Origin: DASSFG01 sp035547915
GTDB taxonomy: Bacteria; Planctomycetota; Planctomycetia; Pirellulales; JAICIG01
Assembly (NCBI GenBank): GCA_035547915.1
Contig: DASZTS010000138.1
Span: forward strand, 62,001 to 126,000
Reading direction: 5' to 3'
Length of the DNA stretch: 64,000 bases
The notes under the pieces were generated by a model. The model was not told the DNA's origin and searched no databases. It saw only the letters and a program-made list of their open reading frames with translations. A program made the translations under genes and the position numbers. Shown piece after piece: positions 45,366 to 53,632 of this stretch; the stretch's first letter is position 1, and each line of letters starts with the position of its first letter.

Positions 45366-46883
45366 ATGCGGTGTCGTTCGCTCACCGTCCGCCATTTCGC
45401 CATCGGGGCGGCCTTGGCAGCGGTCGTACTCGGTTGCGGCAAACCGCGCCCGGCGCCTCGCAGCCAAGCATCTTCCGACGGACACGAAACGTGGGACGCC
45501 GTCTATCTACAGGAGAACCAGGTCGGCTACGTGCATGTCGTCGAACGAGTCAAGAAGAAGGAGGAGACATCGCTGATCGAGACCAAGGCCGACATGGCGA
45601 TGTCGATGAAGCGGGCGGGCCAACCCATCTCGATCCAAACGACCCGACAGTGCGTGGAAGATTCGGAGGGCCGCCTGATTTCGTTTCGCGAGGAACAGCA
45701 GCTCGGGCCGTCGACCGGAGTTACCAGCGGCCAGGTGGAAAACGGCAAGCTCGTCATCACCACGACCGATGGAGAGCACACCAGGACGAGGCAAATCGAA
45801 TTTCCTACTGACGCGGGCGGGCCGTTCGCTCCCGAGCACTCGCTCCGCCGCCAGCCCATGAAGCCGGGCGAGAACCGCAGCATCCGTTTCTTCGATCCGA
45901 TGGTGGGTGCTATGGCGACGGAGACGCTCGACGCGAAAGACTACGAGCAAATAAAACTCCTGGACGGTAACCAAAAGTTGCTGCACATCGCATCGTCGCT
46001 GGCGATCGAGGGCCAACCGCAGCCGATCCGCGGTGTGCGGTGGACCGACGCCGACGGCGAGACATTGAAGGCCGAAGTGCCGGGCATGAAGCAAGTCACC
46101 TATCGCACGACCAAGGAACAGGCCACGTCGAGCCAGGACGAGCCGGCCTTCGACGTATTCCGCGAAACGCTGGTTAAGCTGCCCAAGCCCTTCGACGAGG
46201 CGCGTAAGACTCGTCGGGTGCGCTATGCGGTGGAGTTGCCGGAAGGGGACCCGACGGCCGTCTTTTCCGTCGGACCGACGCAGCACGTGAAATCGACCGG
46301 TGAGCACACGGCGGAAATCACCGTCATCTCGCTCGACCCGCTCGCGCCGCCGCGAGAGGGCGGCACCGCCAGCGCGGAGGACCGAGATCCGAACAGCTTC
46401 ATTCAGAGCGACGATCCAAAGATCGTGGAGATGGCCCAGGAGGCGGTCGGCGGCCGGGCGAGCCCAGGCGAGATCGCGGTCGCGCTGGAAGAGTTCGTTT
46501 CGCGCAAGATGACCGCCAAGCGGAACTATTCCACGGCCTTCGCCACGGCGGCCGATGTGGCCCGCACCCTGGAGGGTGACTGTACCGAACATGCGGTGCT
46601 GCTGGCAGCGCTCGCGCGGGCCTCGGGTATTCCCGCCCGGGTGGCCATCGGGCTCGTCTATTCACCCAAGGATCGCGGCTTCGCCTACCACATGTGGACC
46701 GAGATGCTGCTCAAGGGGGGCTGCTGGGTGCCACTCGATGCCACGCTCGGCGAGGGGCGTATCTCGGCCGATCACTTAAAACTCGCCGACTCGAACCTGG
46801 CCGACCGCGCCGGGCTGGCCAGCTTCCTGCCCATGGTCGAAGTGCTGGGCCAATTGAAGATCGAGGTGCTCGAAGCCAAGTAA
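45366..46883 (+). CDS. Transglutaminase-like lipoprotein
   Basis: A 505-residue protein with a lipoprotein signal (AAVVLGCGK, Cys about residue 20), so it is anchored outside the cytoplasm. The C-terminal transglutaminase-like domain has the full triad C406 (GDCTEHAVLL), H442 (FAYHMW) and D458 (PLDATLG). It may act as a protease or crosslinking enzyme. The N-terminal 330 residues form an uncharacterised beta-rich domain. ATG 45366 gives the lipobox at the right distance; an upstream ATG at 45288 does not. It is convergent with the kinase gene at 46888 across 4 bp. Confidence 0.88.
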   Translation: MRCRSLTVRHFAIGAALAAVVLGCGKPRPAPRSQASSDGHETWDAVYLQENQVGYVHVVERVKKKEETSLIETKADMAMSMKRAGQPISIQTTRQCVEDSEGRLISFREEQQLGPSTGVTSGQVENGKLVITTTDGEHTRTRQIEFPTDAGGPFAPEHSLRRQPMKPGENRSIRFFDPMVGAMATETLDAKDYEQIKLLDGNQKLLHIASSLAIEGQPQPIRGVRWTDADGETLKAEVPGMKQVTYRTTKEQATSSQDEPAFDVFRETLVKLPKPFDEARKTRRVRYAVELPEGDPTAVFSVGPTQHVKSTGEHTAEITVISLDPLAPPREGGTASAEDRDPNSFIQSDDPKIVEMAQEAVGGRASPGEIAVALEEFVSRKMTAKRNYSTAFATAADVARTLEGDCTEHAVLLAALARASGIPARVAIGLVYSPKDRGFAYHMWTEMLLKGGCWVPLDATLGEGRISADHLKLADSNLADRAGLASFLPMVEVLGQLKIEVLEAK

Positions 46884-46887
46884 GCGA

Positions 46888-47925
46888 TCACGCCGCGTGC
46901 AGGCGTCCATCGCTCGACGACTCGCTGGCCGACACGCTCGACACCGAAGCATGCACGATCTGCGTGCCGGGTGCGTTCACCGTCATCGAAATCGATTCCA
47001 AGGGGGCCAGCGCCGTCAGCACCGACGCCCGCCTTTCGGGCGGCACGAAGAAGAGCACGAATCCGCCGCCGCCCGCGCCGAGCAGCTTGCCGCCCAGCGC
47101 GCCCGCCTCCAATCCGCGGCGATAGATACCGTTGATCGTCTCGTTCGAGACGGAGTCGTCGAGCGAATTCTTCAGCACCCATCCCTCGTGCAGCAGGCGG
47201 CCGAAATCGGCCAGGCTCTGCCCTCCGGCCAGAATCGAGTAAGCGTCGTCGACCATGCGTCGCATCTGCTTGAGCCGGTCGAGGTTCTTGTCGATCTTGC
47301 TCACCTGCCGGGCGGCCACCTGGCTCGCGCGGCGGCGTATGCCGGTGTAGACCACGAGCAGATGCCGCTCGAACTCGGTCTTGCGTTCGGCCGAAAGTGG
47401 CACGCGATGAACGACAATGTCGCGCGTGGTGCGAAACTCGATCAGATTGAAACCGCCCATCGCGGCGAACGTCTGGTCTTGGCAGCCGACCGACTCGCGC
47501 AAGACGTCTCGCTCCAACTCGATCGCCTGGTAGGCCAGGTCGAGCGGATGAACGACGCGGCCCTGAAAGGCATAAAGCGCGTTGAGTGCACCGACCACGA
47601 AGCTCGACGACGTGCCCAGGCCGACCGACGAGGGAAGCTCGGCCACGCAATCGACTTCGATATCCTTGGTGATGCCGGCCCAGCGGAGGCATTCACGCAA
47701 GGGGGCATGCTCGATCTTCTCCAGATCGGCGACGCATTCGACCTGCCGATACGCGAGACGGATGGAATAGTCGAACAATCGCGAGTAAAAGCGGGTCGCC
47801 GCCAGGTACGTACACTTGTCGACGGCCGTACCGAGCACGGCGCCGCCATGCCGGGAGAAGTATTCCGGATAGTCGGTGCCGCCGCCGAAAAAACTGATCC
47901 GAAAGGGTGTTTTGCTGATGATCAT
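46888..47925 (-). CDS. hddA: GHMP-family sugar kinase (D-glycero-D-manno-heptose 7-phosphate kinase-like)
   Basis: A 345-residue GHMP kinase. It has the N-terminal RISFFGGGTDYPEYF of the HddA group, the ATP-binding loop PSSVGLGTSSSFVVGALNAL, and a C-terminal motif GGKLLGAGGGGFVLFF. HddA kinases phosphorylate D-glycero-D-manno-heptose 7-phosphate at O1 on the way to GDP-heptose. It overlaps the upstream nucleotidyltransferase gene by 4 bp, which is the hddA-hddC pairing. Fucokinase or galactokinase activity cannot be excluded. Confidence 0.85.
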   Translation of the reverse strand: MIISKTPFRISFFGGGTDYPEYFSRHGGAVLGTAVDKCTYLAATRFYSRLFDYSIRLAYRQVECVADLEKIEHAPLRECLRWAGITKDIEVDCVAELPSSVGLGTSSSFVVGALNALYAFQGRVVHPLDLAYQAIELERDVLRESVGCQDQTFAAMGGFNLIEFRTTRDIVVHRVPLSAERKTEFERHLLVVYTGIRRRASQVAARQVSKIDKNLDRLKQMRRMVDDAYSILAGGQSLADFGRLLHEGWVLKNSLDDSVSNETINGIYRRGLEAGALGGKLLGAGGGGFVLFFVPPERRASVLTALAPLESISMTVNAPGTQIVHASVSSVSASESSSDGRLHAA

Positions 47926-48707
47926 GCTGCCACCTGTGCAAGAAAATGCCGCGTGATGAACGAGTCGGCTTGGGCGACCGTTTCGGGTGTACCGATGTCG
48001 AGGAACGGCGCCTGGCAGCGATGGACCCGCAGTCGGGCACCGCCGTCGAGCAGCGCCGGAAACACGTCGTGTTCCATGCTGAGGGGCGTCCGCCGCGGGA
48101 ACCGATCGAGCAAGCGACGGCGAAGTAAGTAAATGCCGGCGTTGATCAGGCCCGAACCGGGCTGTTTCTCGCTGAACCGCAATAGCCGTCCGTCGGCGGT
48201 CACGTCGAGACGGCCGTAGCGCGATGCGTCGGCCACTTCCAACCCGACCACGACGCCGTCGGTCGACTCATCGGCGAGCATGGTCAACGCCGGTCGCAAG
48301 TCGGCGAGCACCAGCGAATCACCGTTGGCCAGCAGCCAGGTATCGGCCGACAGGCCGCTGGCCTGCACGGCGAAGGCCAACGCACCGCCCGTGCCCAGCG
48401 GCGACGGTTCGCGCACGGTCTGAATCGTGCTGCCGAGCGTCGGCCGGTTGGCGAAGTAAGTTTCGCCAACTTCCGCCAGGTGCCCGAGCGAGACGACGAA
48501 CCGCTCGATCCCTTCGCGATCGAGGTATCGCACGACCCATTCGATGAACGGAGCGCCCGCGACCGGCACCATCGGCTTGGGCAGGTCTGGGTAGAGGTGG
48601 CGAATCCGCGTCCCCAGGCCACCGGCCAGGATGACCGCGCAGAGCGATGCCGGCGCGCCGGGGCGCGTGCCACGTGCAGTGCCGACGGCTGTTCGACCTT
48701 GTGTCAT
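47922..48707 (-). CDS. hddC: Sugar nucleotidyltransferase (HddC-like)
   Basis: This 261-residue nucleotidyltransferase carries the signature VILAGGLGTRIRHLYPDLPK (residues 25-44) with the catalytic Arg and Lys, then LLANGDSLV for the metal-binding Asp, and GLINAGIYLL. HddC enzymes join GTP and D-glycero-D-manno-heptose 1-phosphate. The 20-residue N-terminal leader is not conserved; an internal start is possible. It is the partner of the kinase gene next to it. The substrate sugar is inferred from the pairing, not proven. Confidence 0.84.
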   Translation of the reverse strand: MTQGRTAVGTARGTRPGAPASLCAVILAGGLGTRIRHLYPDLPKPMVPVAGAPFIEWVVRYLDREGIERFVVSLGHLAEVGETYFANRPTLGSTIQTVREPSPLGTGGALAFAVQASGLSADTWLLANGDSLVLADLRPALTMLADESTDGVVVGLEVADASRYGRLDVTADGRLLRFSEKQPGSGLINAGIYLLRRRLLDRFPRRTPLSMEHDVFPALLDGGARLRVHRCQAPFLDIGTPETVAQADSFITRHFLAQVAA

Positions 48708-48785
48708 AGGCCCGTGCTATCGGTAGGGCTGGACCGGTTCATCCGCACTCCGCCGTGGCCGGCACCTGCGTGCCGCCAGAACGGC

Positions 48786-49754
48786 TCATGCCGCCGCACG
48801 ATGCTCGGCCTCGTGCTTCGCCAGGCAGGCGACCGAATGCTTCAGGCCCTCTTCGAGCGACGTGAGCCGCAACGACGGGAGCAAGCGGTGCAGCTTGACG
48901 ACCGAGAGGCACTTCGAGCGTGCGCCGACATAGCGCGAGGTGTCGAAATGGATCTTCTTGAAGTCGTAGCCGACCTCTTTGCAGACGAGCTGCGCGAAAT
49001 GGCGGATAGTGAACTCTTCGCCGGCGCCCACGTTGACCAACTCGTTGTCGACGTTCTCGGCCAGGTCGAGCGCGATTCGCACGAAATCGTCGATGTAGAC
49101 CAACTCACGCGACTGGTGCCCGTCGCCCCACAGCACCACCTGTTCGCCATACATCTTGCCGCGCAATATCTTGCGAATGACGTCGAAGATGAAGTGCATC
49201 TGGCGGCCGTCGGTATGATAGCCGGGACCGTACAGAGTCGACGGGATGAGGCAGAGGTACTTGTGGCCGTACTGCTTGTGCAGGGCCAACAGGCCGGCGT
49301 ACAGCATACGCTTGGTCATGCCGTAGCTCTGCAAGCTCTCGATGGGCTGACCTTCGAGGTAGTTGTCCTCGGTCAGCTCGCAATGGGGCGAGAAGGCGCA
49401 GCTCGTGCCCATGGTGACGAGCTTGGCCTGCGGCTGCTTGGTGTGCCACCACGACAGCATGTTCGTGTTGATGTATTGGTTGATGAGCCATTGCTCGCCC
49501 GGATGCGCCAAACAGAAATCACCGGCCTGGGTCCAGACGGCCAGGTGATAGATCTGGTCATACTTGGGCCCTTCGAAGGCCGCGAGCGAACCGGGCTTGG
49601 TCAAGTCGCAGTCCTTCGAGCCGAGCGCCACGACATCGTCGCCCCTGGCTTTGAGCTGCGCCGTCAACGCCGTCCCCAGAAAGCCCGTCGCGCCGGTCAC
49701 GAGCACGCGCCTCTTCGACTGTTTGGGATGGGAGGTTTTGTTGCCGTCCTTCAT
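48786..49754 (-). CDS. NAD-dependent epimerase/reductase (GDP-L-fucose synthase-like)
   Basis: A 322-residue extended SDR. The Rossmann motif GATGFLG is at residues 21-27, S118 is in MGTSCAFSP and the catalytic pair Y144/K148 is in YGMTK. The segment RELVYIDDFVRIALDLAEN is like GDP-fucose synthase. Such enzymes epimerise and reduce GDP-4-keto-6-deoxy sugars, and homologues act on GDP-6-deoxy-heptose in Campylobacter-type clusters. It lies 78 bp upstream of the nucleotidyltransferase on the same strand, so the three genes are probably one unit. Confidence 0.87.
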   Translation of the reverse strand: MKDGNKTSHPKQSKRRVLVTGATGFLGTALTAQLKARGDDVVALGSKDCDLTKPGSLAAFEGPKYDQIYHLAVWTQAGDFCLAHPGEQWLINQYINTNMLSWWHTKQPQAKLVTMGTSCAFSPHCELTEDNYLEGQPIESLQSYGMTKRMLYAGLLALHKQYGHKYLCLIPSTLYGPGYHTDGRQMHFIFDVIRKILRGKMYGEQVVLWGDGHQSRELVYIDDFVRIALDLAENVDNELVNVGAGEEFTIRHFAQLVCKEVGYDFKKIHFDTSRYVGARSKCLSVVKLHRLLPSLRLTSLEEGLKHSVACLAKHEAEHRAAA

Positions 49755-49979
49755 GCTTCGCTCCTCGGAGGTGTGCCGGAAAGGGGATGATCGCCGTGGC
49801 CGAACAGGGGCCTGCCAAGAACAAACCGCGGAAGGGTATCGAGCGCGGCCCGCCCACGCAAGTGCAGTTTTATGGCCGAATTAGGTCGTTTCCACGCGTG
49901 GGCGCGCTACGGTGAGGCGAGGTCGCGCCAGCATGCGGTGCCGAGCCTCCGCTGAGGCCGGCGGGGGCGTGAATCACCG

Positions 49980-52271
49980 TCAGAGCATGTCGAGTGGATC
50001 GACGTCGATGATCAAGTACACATCGTCGGGGGATTTGATATCGGCGGTGGCTTCGCGAAGGGCGGCCCGGATCGCGTCGCCGTCCGGTCCCTGCACCTGG
50101 AGCTGAAACCGGTGCTGCCCGCGCAGCTTGGCGATCGGCGCGGGGGCGGGGCCGAGCACGCGCGCGTCCGCCCGGTGTCGGGTCAGCGACTCGTTCACCA
50201 GCTTGCCCAGATAGCCAGCGAACTCGCTGGTCGGTGCCTCCTGGGGACCGCGCACCACCAGCCGCGACATGCATCCGAAGGGCGGATAGGCCAGCGCCTC
50301 GCGGTTGGGCAATTCGACGGCGGCAAATGTCTCGTAGTCGTGCCGCACCGCTGCGCGGATCGCCGCGTGGTCGGGCGACAACGTCTGCACCAGCACGCGG
50401 CCGCCCTTCGCTCCTCGGCCCGTGCGTCCGGCCACCTGCACCAACAACTGGAACGTCCGTTCCGCTGCGCGAAAATCGGGCAAGTGGAGTGCCGTGTCGG
50501 CATTCACCACGCCGACCAGCGTCACATTCGGGAAATCGAGCCCCTTGGCGATCATCTGTGTGCCGAGCAGGATTTGCACCTCGCCGCTGCGAAACGCCGC
50601 AAGCGCGCGTTCGTGGCTGCCCGGGCCGCGCATGGTGTCGGTATCCATCCGCAAGGCGCGATAATCGGAGAAGCGGGCCTTCACCTCAGCTTCCAGTTTC
50701 TGCGTGCCGAGCCCGCTGTAGCGGATGCCGATGAATTGGCATTCCGGACAACGGGTCGGCGCCGGCACTTCGTGATCGCAGTAGTGGCACAGGGCGATCT
50801 CGGCGCCCCGGTGGTGCGTCAACGCGATATCGCAATGCGGACAGCGCACCACGTGCCCGCAGCCGGCACATTGGATGTGTGTCGCGAAGCCACGCCGATT
50901 GAGCAACAGGATCACCTGCCCGCCGTCGTCGAGCGCGGTTTTCATCGCCGTCTGTAGCTGCCGGCTGATCGCGCCCGACCACGCCTGATCGCGCGACTCG
51001 TTCCGTAGATCGACGGTGATGACGTCGGGGAGCGGCCGATCGAAGACGCGTCGCGGCATCGACACGAGCCGATAGGTGCCGGTCTGCCCACGGTGCCAGC
51101 TCTCCAGCGAGGGCGTCGCCGAACCGAGCACGAGCGGCACGTTCTCGGCCGCCGCACGGCGGAGTGCCACTTCGCGGGCGTGGTAGCGTGGCGCCGTGTC
51201 CTGCTTAAAACTCCCTTCGTGCTCCTCGTCCAAGATGATCAGCCCGAGCTGCGGTGTGGGAGCGAAGACGGCGCTGCGGGCTCCCACCACCACGGGAATC
51301 CGTCCGCGGGCGATTTCTTGCCATTCGGCGTGACGTTCGGCATCGGTGAGGTGGCTGTGCAACACGGCGACACGGCCGAAGCGCGCCCGGAAACGTTGCC
51401 GAGTCTGCGGCGTGAGGCTGATCTCGGGCACGAGCACGATCGCTTGCCGCCCGTAACTCACCACTTCTTGAATGGCCCGGATGTAGACCTCGGTCTTGCC
51501 GCTACCGGTCACGCCATGCAGCAGAATGGTTTCGTGGCGCTGTGCTCGCAGTGGGGTGAGAATGGCGTCGAGGGCCGTTTGCTGGTCGACGTTGAGCGCG
51601 AGATTGTCTTCGCGCTCGGCCGGTGCGGCGGAGAGCTGCTTGTGATTCAACCGACTGGTGCGCGACGAGATCAGTCCCTTGCGGCGCAAGACGGTGATCG
51701 GACTTTGCGTGCAGCCCAGCCGCTGGGCGAGCTGCTGCGGTGTGAGCGGCTCCGGACTCGCCGCCAGATAGCGGAGAATCTCCGCCTGCTTTTTCGGGAT
51801 CTTTAGCTCCTTGATGCGGCCGACGGCGTCCGGCACCGCGGAGAGGAAGGTGGTCAACTTCGTGCCGGCCTGCGAACGCACGCCGGCCGGTAGCACGGCT
51901 TCGAGCACCTGCCCCAACGGACACAGATAGTGCTCGGCCATCCACCGCGTGAGCCGAATCATGGACGGCGATAGCAGCGACCGCTCGTCGATCACTTCGC
52001 GGATCGATTTCAGGGGCCGTCCGGCGACCGGCCGATGCTCGAGCGCCACGCAGTAACCGACGACCGGCCGATCGCCGCGCCCCAGCGGCACGCGCACCCT
52101 CTGGCCCACTTCGAGCCGCGGCCGCAAGTCATCGGGCACGAGATAGTCGAGCTCCCGCTCAAGGCCCGTGGCGAGCACGAGCGTGGCGATCCAACGCGAC
52201 TCGGCGTCGTCGAGCTCCCATTGCGGCGGCGCCGTATCGAAGAGTTGCTGCTGCGATCCCGATGCCTTCAC
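49980..52271 (-). CDS. priA: Primosomal replication helicase PriA
   Basis: A 763-residue superfamily 2 helicase that restarts stalled replication forks. It has the N-terminal DNA-binding region (residues 25-130), Walker A GVTGSGKT (253-260), Walker B DEEH (348-351), a zinc-binding insert (CAGCGHVVRCPHC and CHYCDHEVPAPTRCPEC) and the C-terminal QVAGRTGRGAKGG helicase motif VI. All expected parts are present. Its start overlaps the stop of the upstream Uma2 gene by 4 bp, so the two are translationally coupled. No other replication genes are near. Confidence 0.96.
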   Translation of the reverse strand: MKASGSQQQLFDTAPPQWELDDAESRWIATLVLATGLERELDYLVPDDLRPRLEVGQRVRVPLGRGDRPVVGYCVALEHRPVAGRPLKSIREVIDERSLLSPSMIRLTRWMAEHYLCPLGQVLEAVLPAGVRSQAGTKLTTFLSAVPDAVGRIKELKIPKKQAEILRYLAASPEPLTPQQLAQRLGCTQSPITVLRRKGLISSRTSRLNHKQLSAAPAEREDNLALNVDQQTALDAILTPLRAQRHETILLHGVTGSGKTEVYIRAIQEVVSYGRQAIVLVPEISLTPQTRQRFRARFGRVAVLHSHLTDAERHAEWQEIARGRIPVVVGARSAVFAPTPQLGLIILDEEHEGSFKQDTAPRYHAREVALRRAAAENVPLVLGSATPSLESWHRGQTGTYRLVSMPRRVFDRPLPDVITVDLRNESRDQAWSGAISRQLQTAMKTALDDGGQVILLLNRRGFATHIQCAGCGHVVRCPHCDIALTHHRGAEIALCHYCDHEVPAPTRCPECQFIGIRYSGLGTQKLEAEVKARFSDYRALRMDTDTMRGPGSHERALAAFRSGEVQILLGTQMIAKGLDFPNVTLVGVVNADTALHLPDFRAAERTFQLLVQVAGRTGRGAKGGRVLVQTLSPDHAAIRAAVRHDYETFAAVELPNREALAYPPFGCMSRLVVRGPQEAPTSEFAGYLGKLVNESLTRHRADARVLGPAPAPIAKLRGQHRFQLQVQGPDGDAIRAALREATADIKSPDDVYLIIDVDPLDML

Positions 52272-53197
52272 GGGCCGGCGTGCTTCCGTTGCAAGAGACG
52301 ATAGTCGTAACGGCCGACGGGGTTGGTGCGCCTCACGATGCGGAACCGACGGCCGAACGTGGGTGAAAGACGAAAGCCCGCGTCGTCGGGCGCGACCGCA
52401 TCGTAGCCGGTCTCACCGCGGGTCAGGAGTTGGAAGCGGACGTGCCCTTGGCCTCGCGCATCGACAATCCAGTACTCGGGGATGCCCGTCTGCCAATAAG
52501 TGCGTCGCAAACGGCGCTTGTCCTTCGAGACCGAGCTATCGCTGACGACCTCGACCACCAGATCCGGCGCGCCCACCAGCTCCACGAATCGATTGCTCCC
52601 TTCCTTCCGCTCGCTTTCGCGCACGCGCCCCGAGCGATAACTCTCCCACGAACAGAAGACGAGGTCGGGTTCCGTCGAAAGACCGGCTGGCGGCCACACG
52701 ACGGTTGTTGAATCGCAGAACAGGTCGCCCAGCGCGTGTCGCTTGCTCAACCGCCTCAGTTCCCCAACGAGTTCGACCTTCAACTTGGCGTGCGACTCCA
52801 ATTCTTCCGGGCTCGTCTCCACCTCGAGCGAGCCGCCGATGAATGTGGCTTTTACTCCGTGCGGGAACCCAGCGGAATGAATCCAATCGCGAAAGCCTTC
52901 CAACTCGAAGGCGCTGGGAGGCACGCAAAGCCAGCCGTCGATGCAGAAGCAGGTTTCGTTTTCCGGCCCGTACGACAGTTCGTTTTCGAGCTTGTGGCCG
53001 TTGCCGCGGCGCATGGAGCGATCGAGGTCCGTTTCGATATAAACCATGCCTTCCAGATAGGAAGCCTTGATCCCTTCGGGGAAGCGTCGGCTATGCCGCC
53101 ACTCGCGAAATGCCTGGAGGTCGAAGAGCTTTAGCGGAAAGTGCCATTGCCCTTCGAGCACGAGTTCTCGGCGTTGCATTTTGTCGGCTTTTTGCAT
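52268..53197 (-). CDS. Uma2-family (DUF820) PD-(D/E)XK-like protein
   Basis: A 309-residue protein. The C-terminal Uma2 domain shows PDLVVEVVSDSSVSKDKRR and GIPEYWIVDARG, the conserved acidic and Lys positions of this nuclease-like fold. Uma2 proteins are abundant in planctomycetes and cyanobacteria; real nuclease activity is unproven. The N-terminal part holds a partial duplicate: FDLQAFREWRHSRRFPEGIK near residue 22 is echoed by FELEGFRDWIHSAGFPHGVK near residue 96. Start at ATG 53197 is chosen over the second Met at 53179; the open frame runs further upstream but has no support. It overlaps priA by 4 bp. Confidence 0.85.
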   Translation of the reverse strand: MQKADKMQRRELVLEGQWHFPLKLFDLQAFREWRHSRRFPEGIKASYLEGMVYIETDLDRSMRRGNGHKLENELSYGPENETCFCIDGWLCVPPSAFELEGFRDWIHSAGFPHGVKATFIGGSLEVETSPEELESHAKLKVELVGELRRLSKRHALGDLFCDSTTVVWPPAGLSTEPDLVFCSWESYRSGRVRESERKEGSNRFVELVGAPDLVVEVVSDSSVSKDKRRLRRTYWQTGIPEYWIVDARGQGHVRFQLLTRGETGYDAVAPDDAGFRLSPTFGRRFRIVRRTNPVGRYDYRLLQRKHAGP

Positions 53198-53632
53198 GGC
53201 ATCGCCACCGCAGGGTCCACCTTCTCTACTATCGAGCTTAAAGTCCGCGCAGGCAAGTCGATGCAAAAGATGCAGGTGCAGGCCCTCGCCTCGGAAGTTG
53301 GACAGAAGCGGCTGAATTGTGGCCTTTTTATGAACCCAGATTTCCGTCAGCGCGACCGGATTGCACACCCCGAGGTGCTCTGACGGGCGTGACAACGCGG
53401 CAGATGTGGCCAATTCTGGCAGGCAACACTTGTTGTGCGCTCTGTCGAGGGCCTCGCCAACGAGACTCAGGATCGACGAGTCGCAAACAGACCACGATAT
53501 GCTTCGGTCTGGGCGTTGTGAGAAAGCGACAGTGGTCGACGCTTCAAACGTACCCTTCGGAGGCCTCAGAGCGTGCCACCACGTGCCACCCGGCAGCGCC
53601 GGCAGACCAATCAGGCGAGGAACGGCGACATT
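53198..53632. other. Gap with a short GTGCCACC repeat, no gene
   Basis: 435 bp between the Uma2 gene and the VWA gene. Short open frames have no family features. It contains the GTGCCACC tandem (53573-53590) shared with the right end of the window. Confidence 0.5.
53564..53590. repeat. GTGCCACC tandem repeat (copy 1)
   Basis: CCTCAGAGCGTGCCACC at 53564-53580 is followed by a second GTGCCACC at 53583-53590. The first 17 bases recur exactly at 63654-63670. The reverse complement of 53573-53590 matches 63003-63020 at 17 of 18 bases. Confidence 0.7.
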
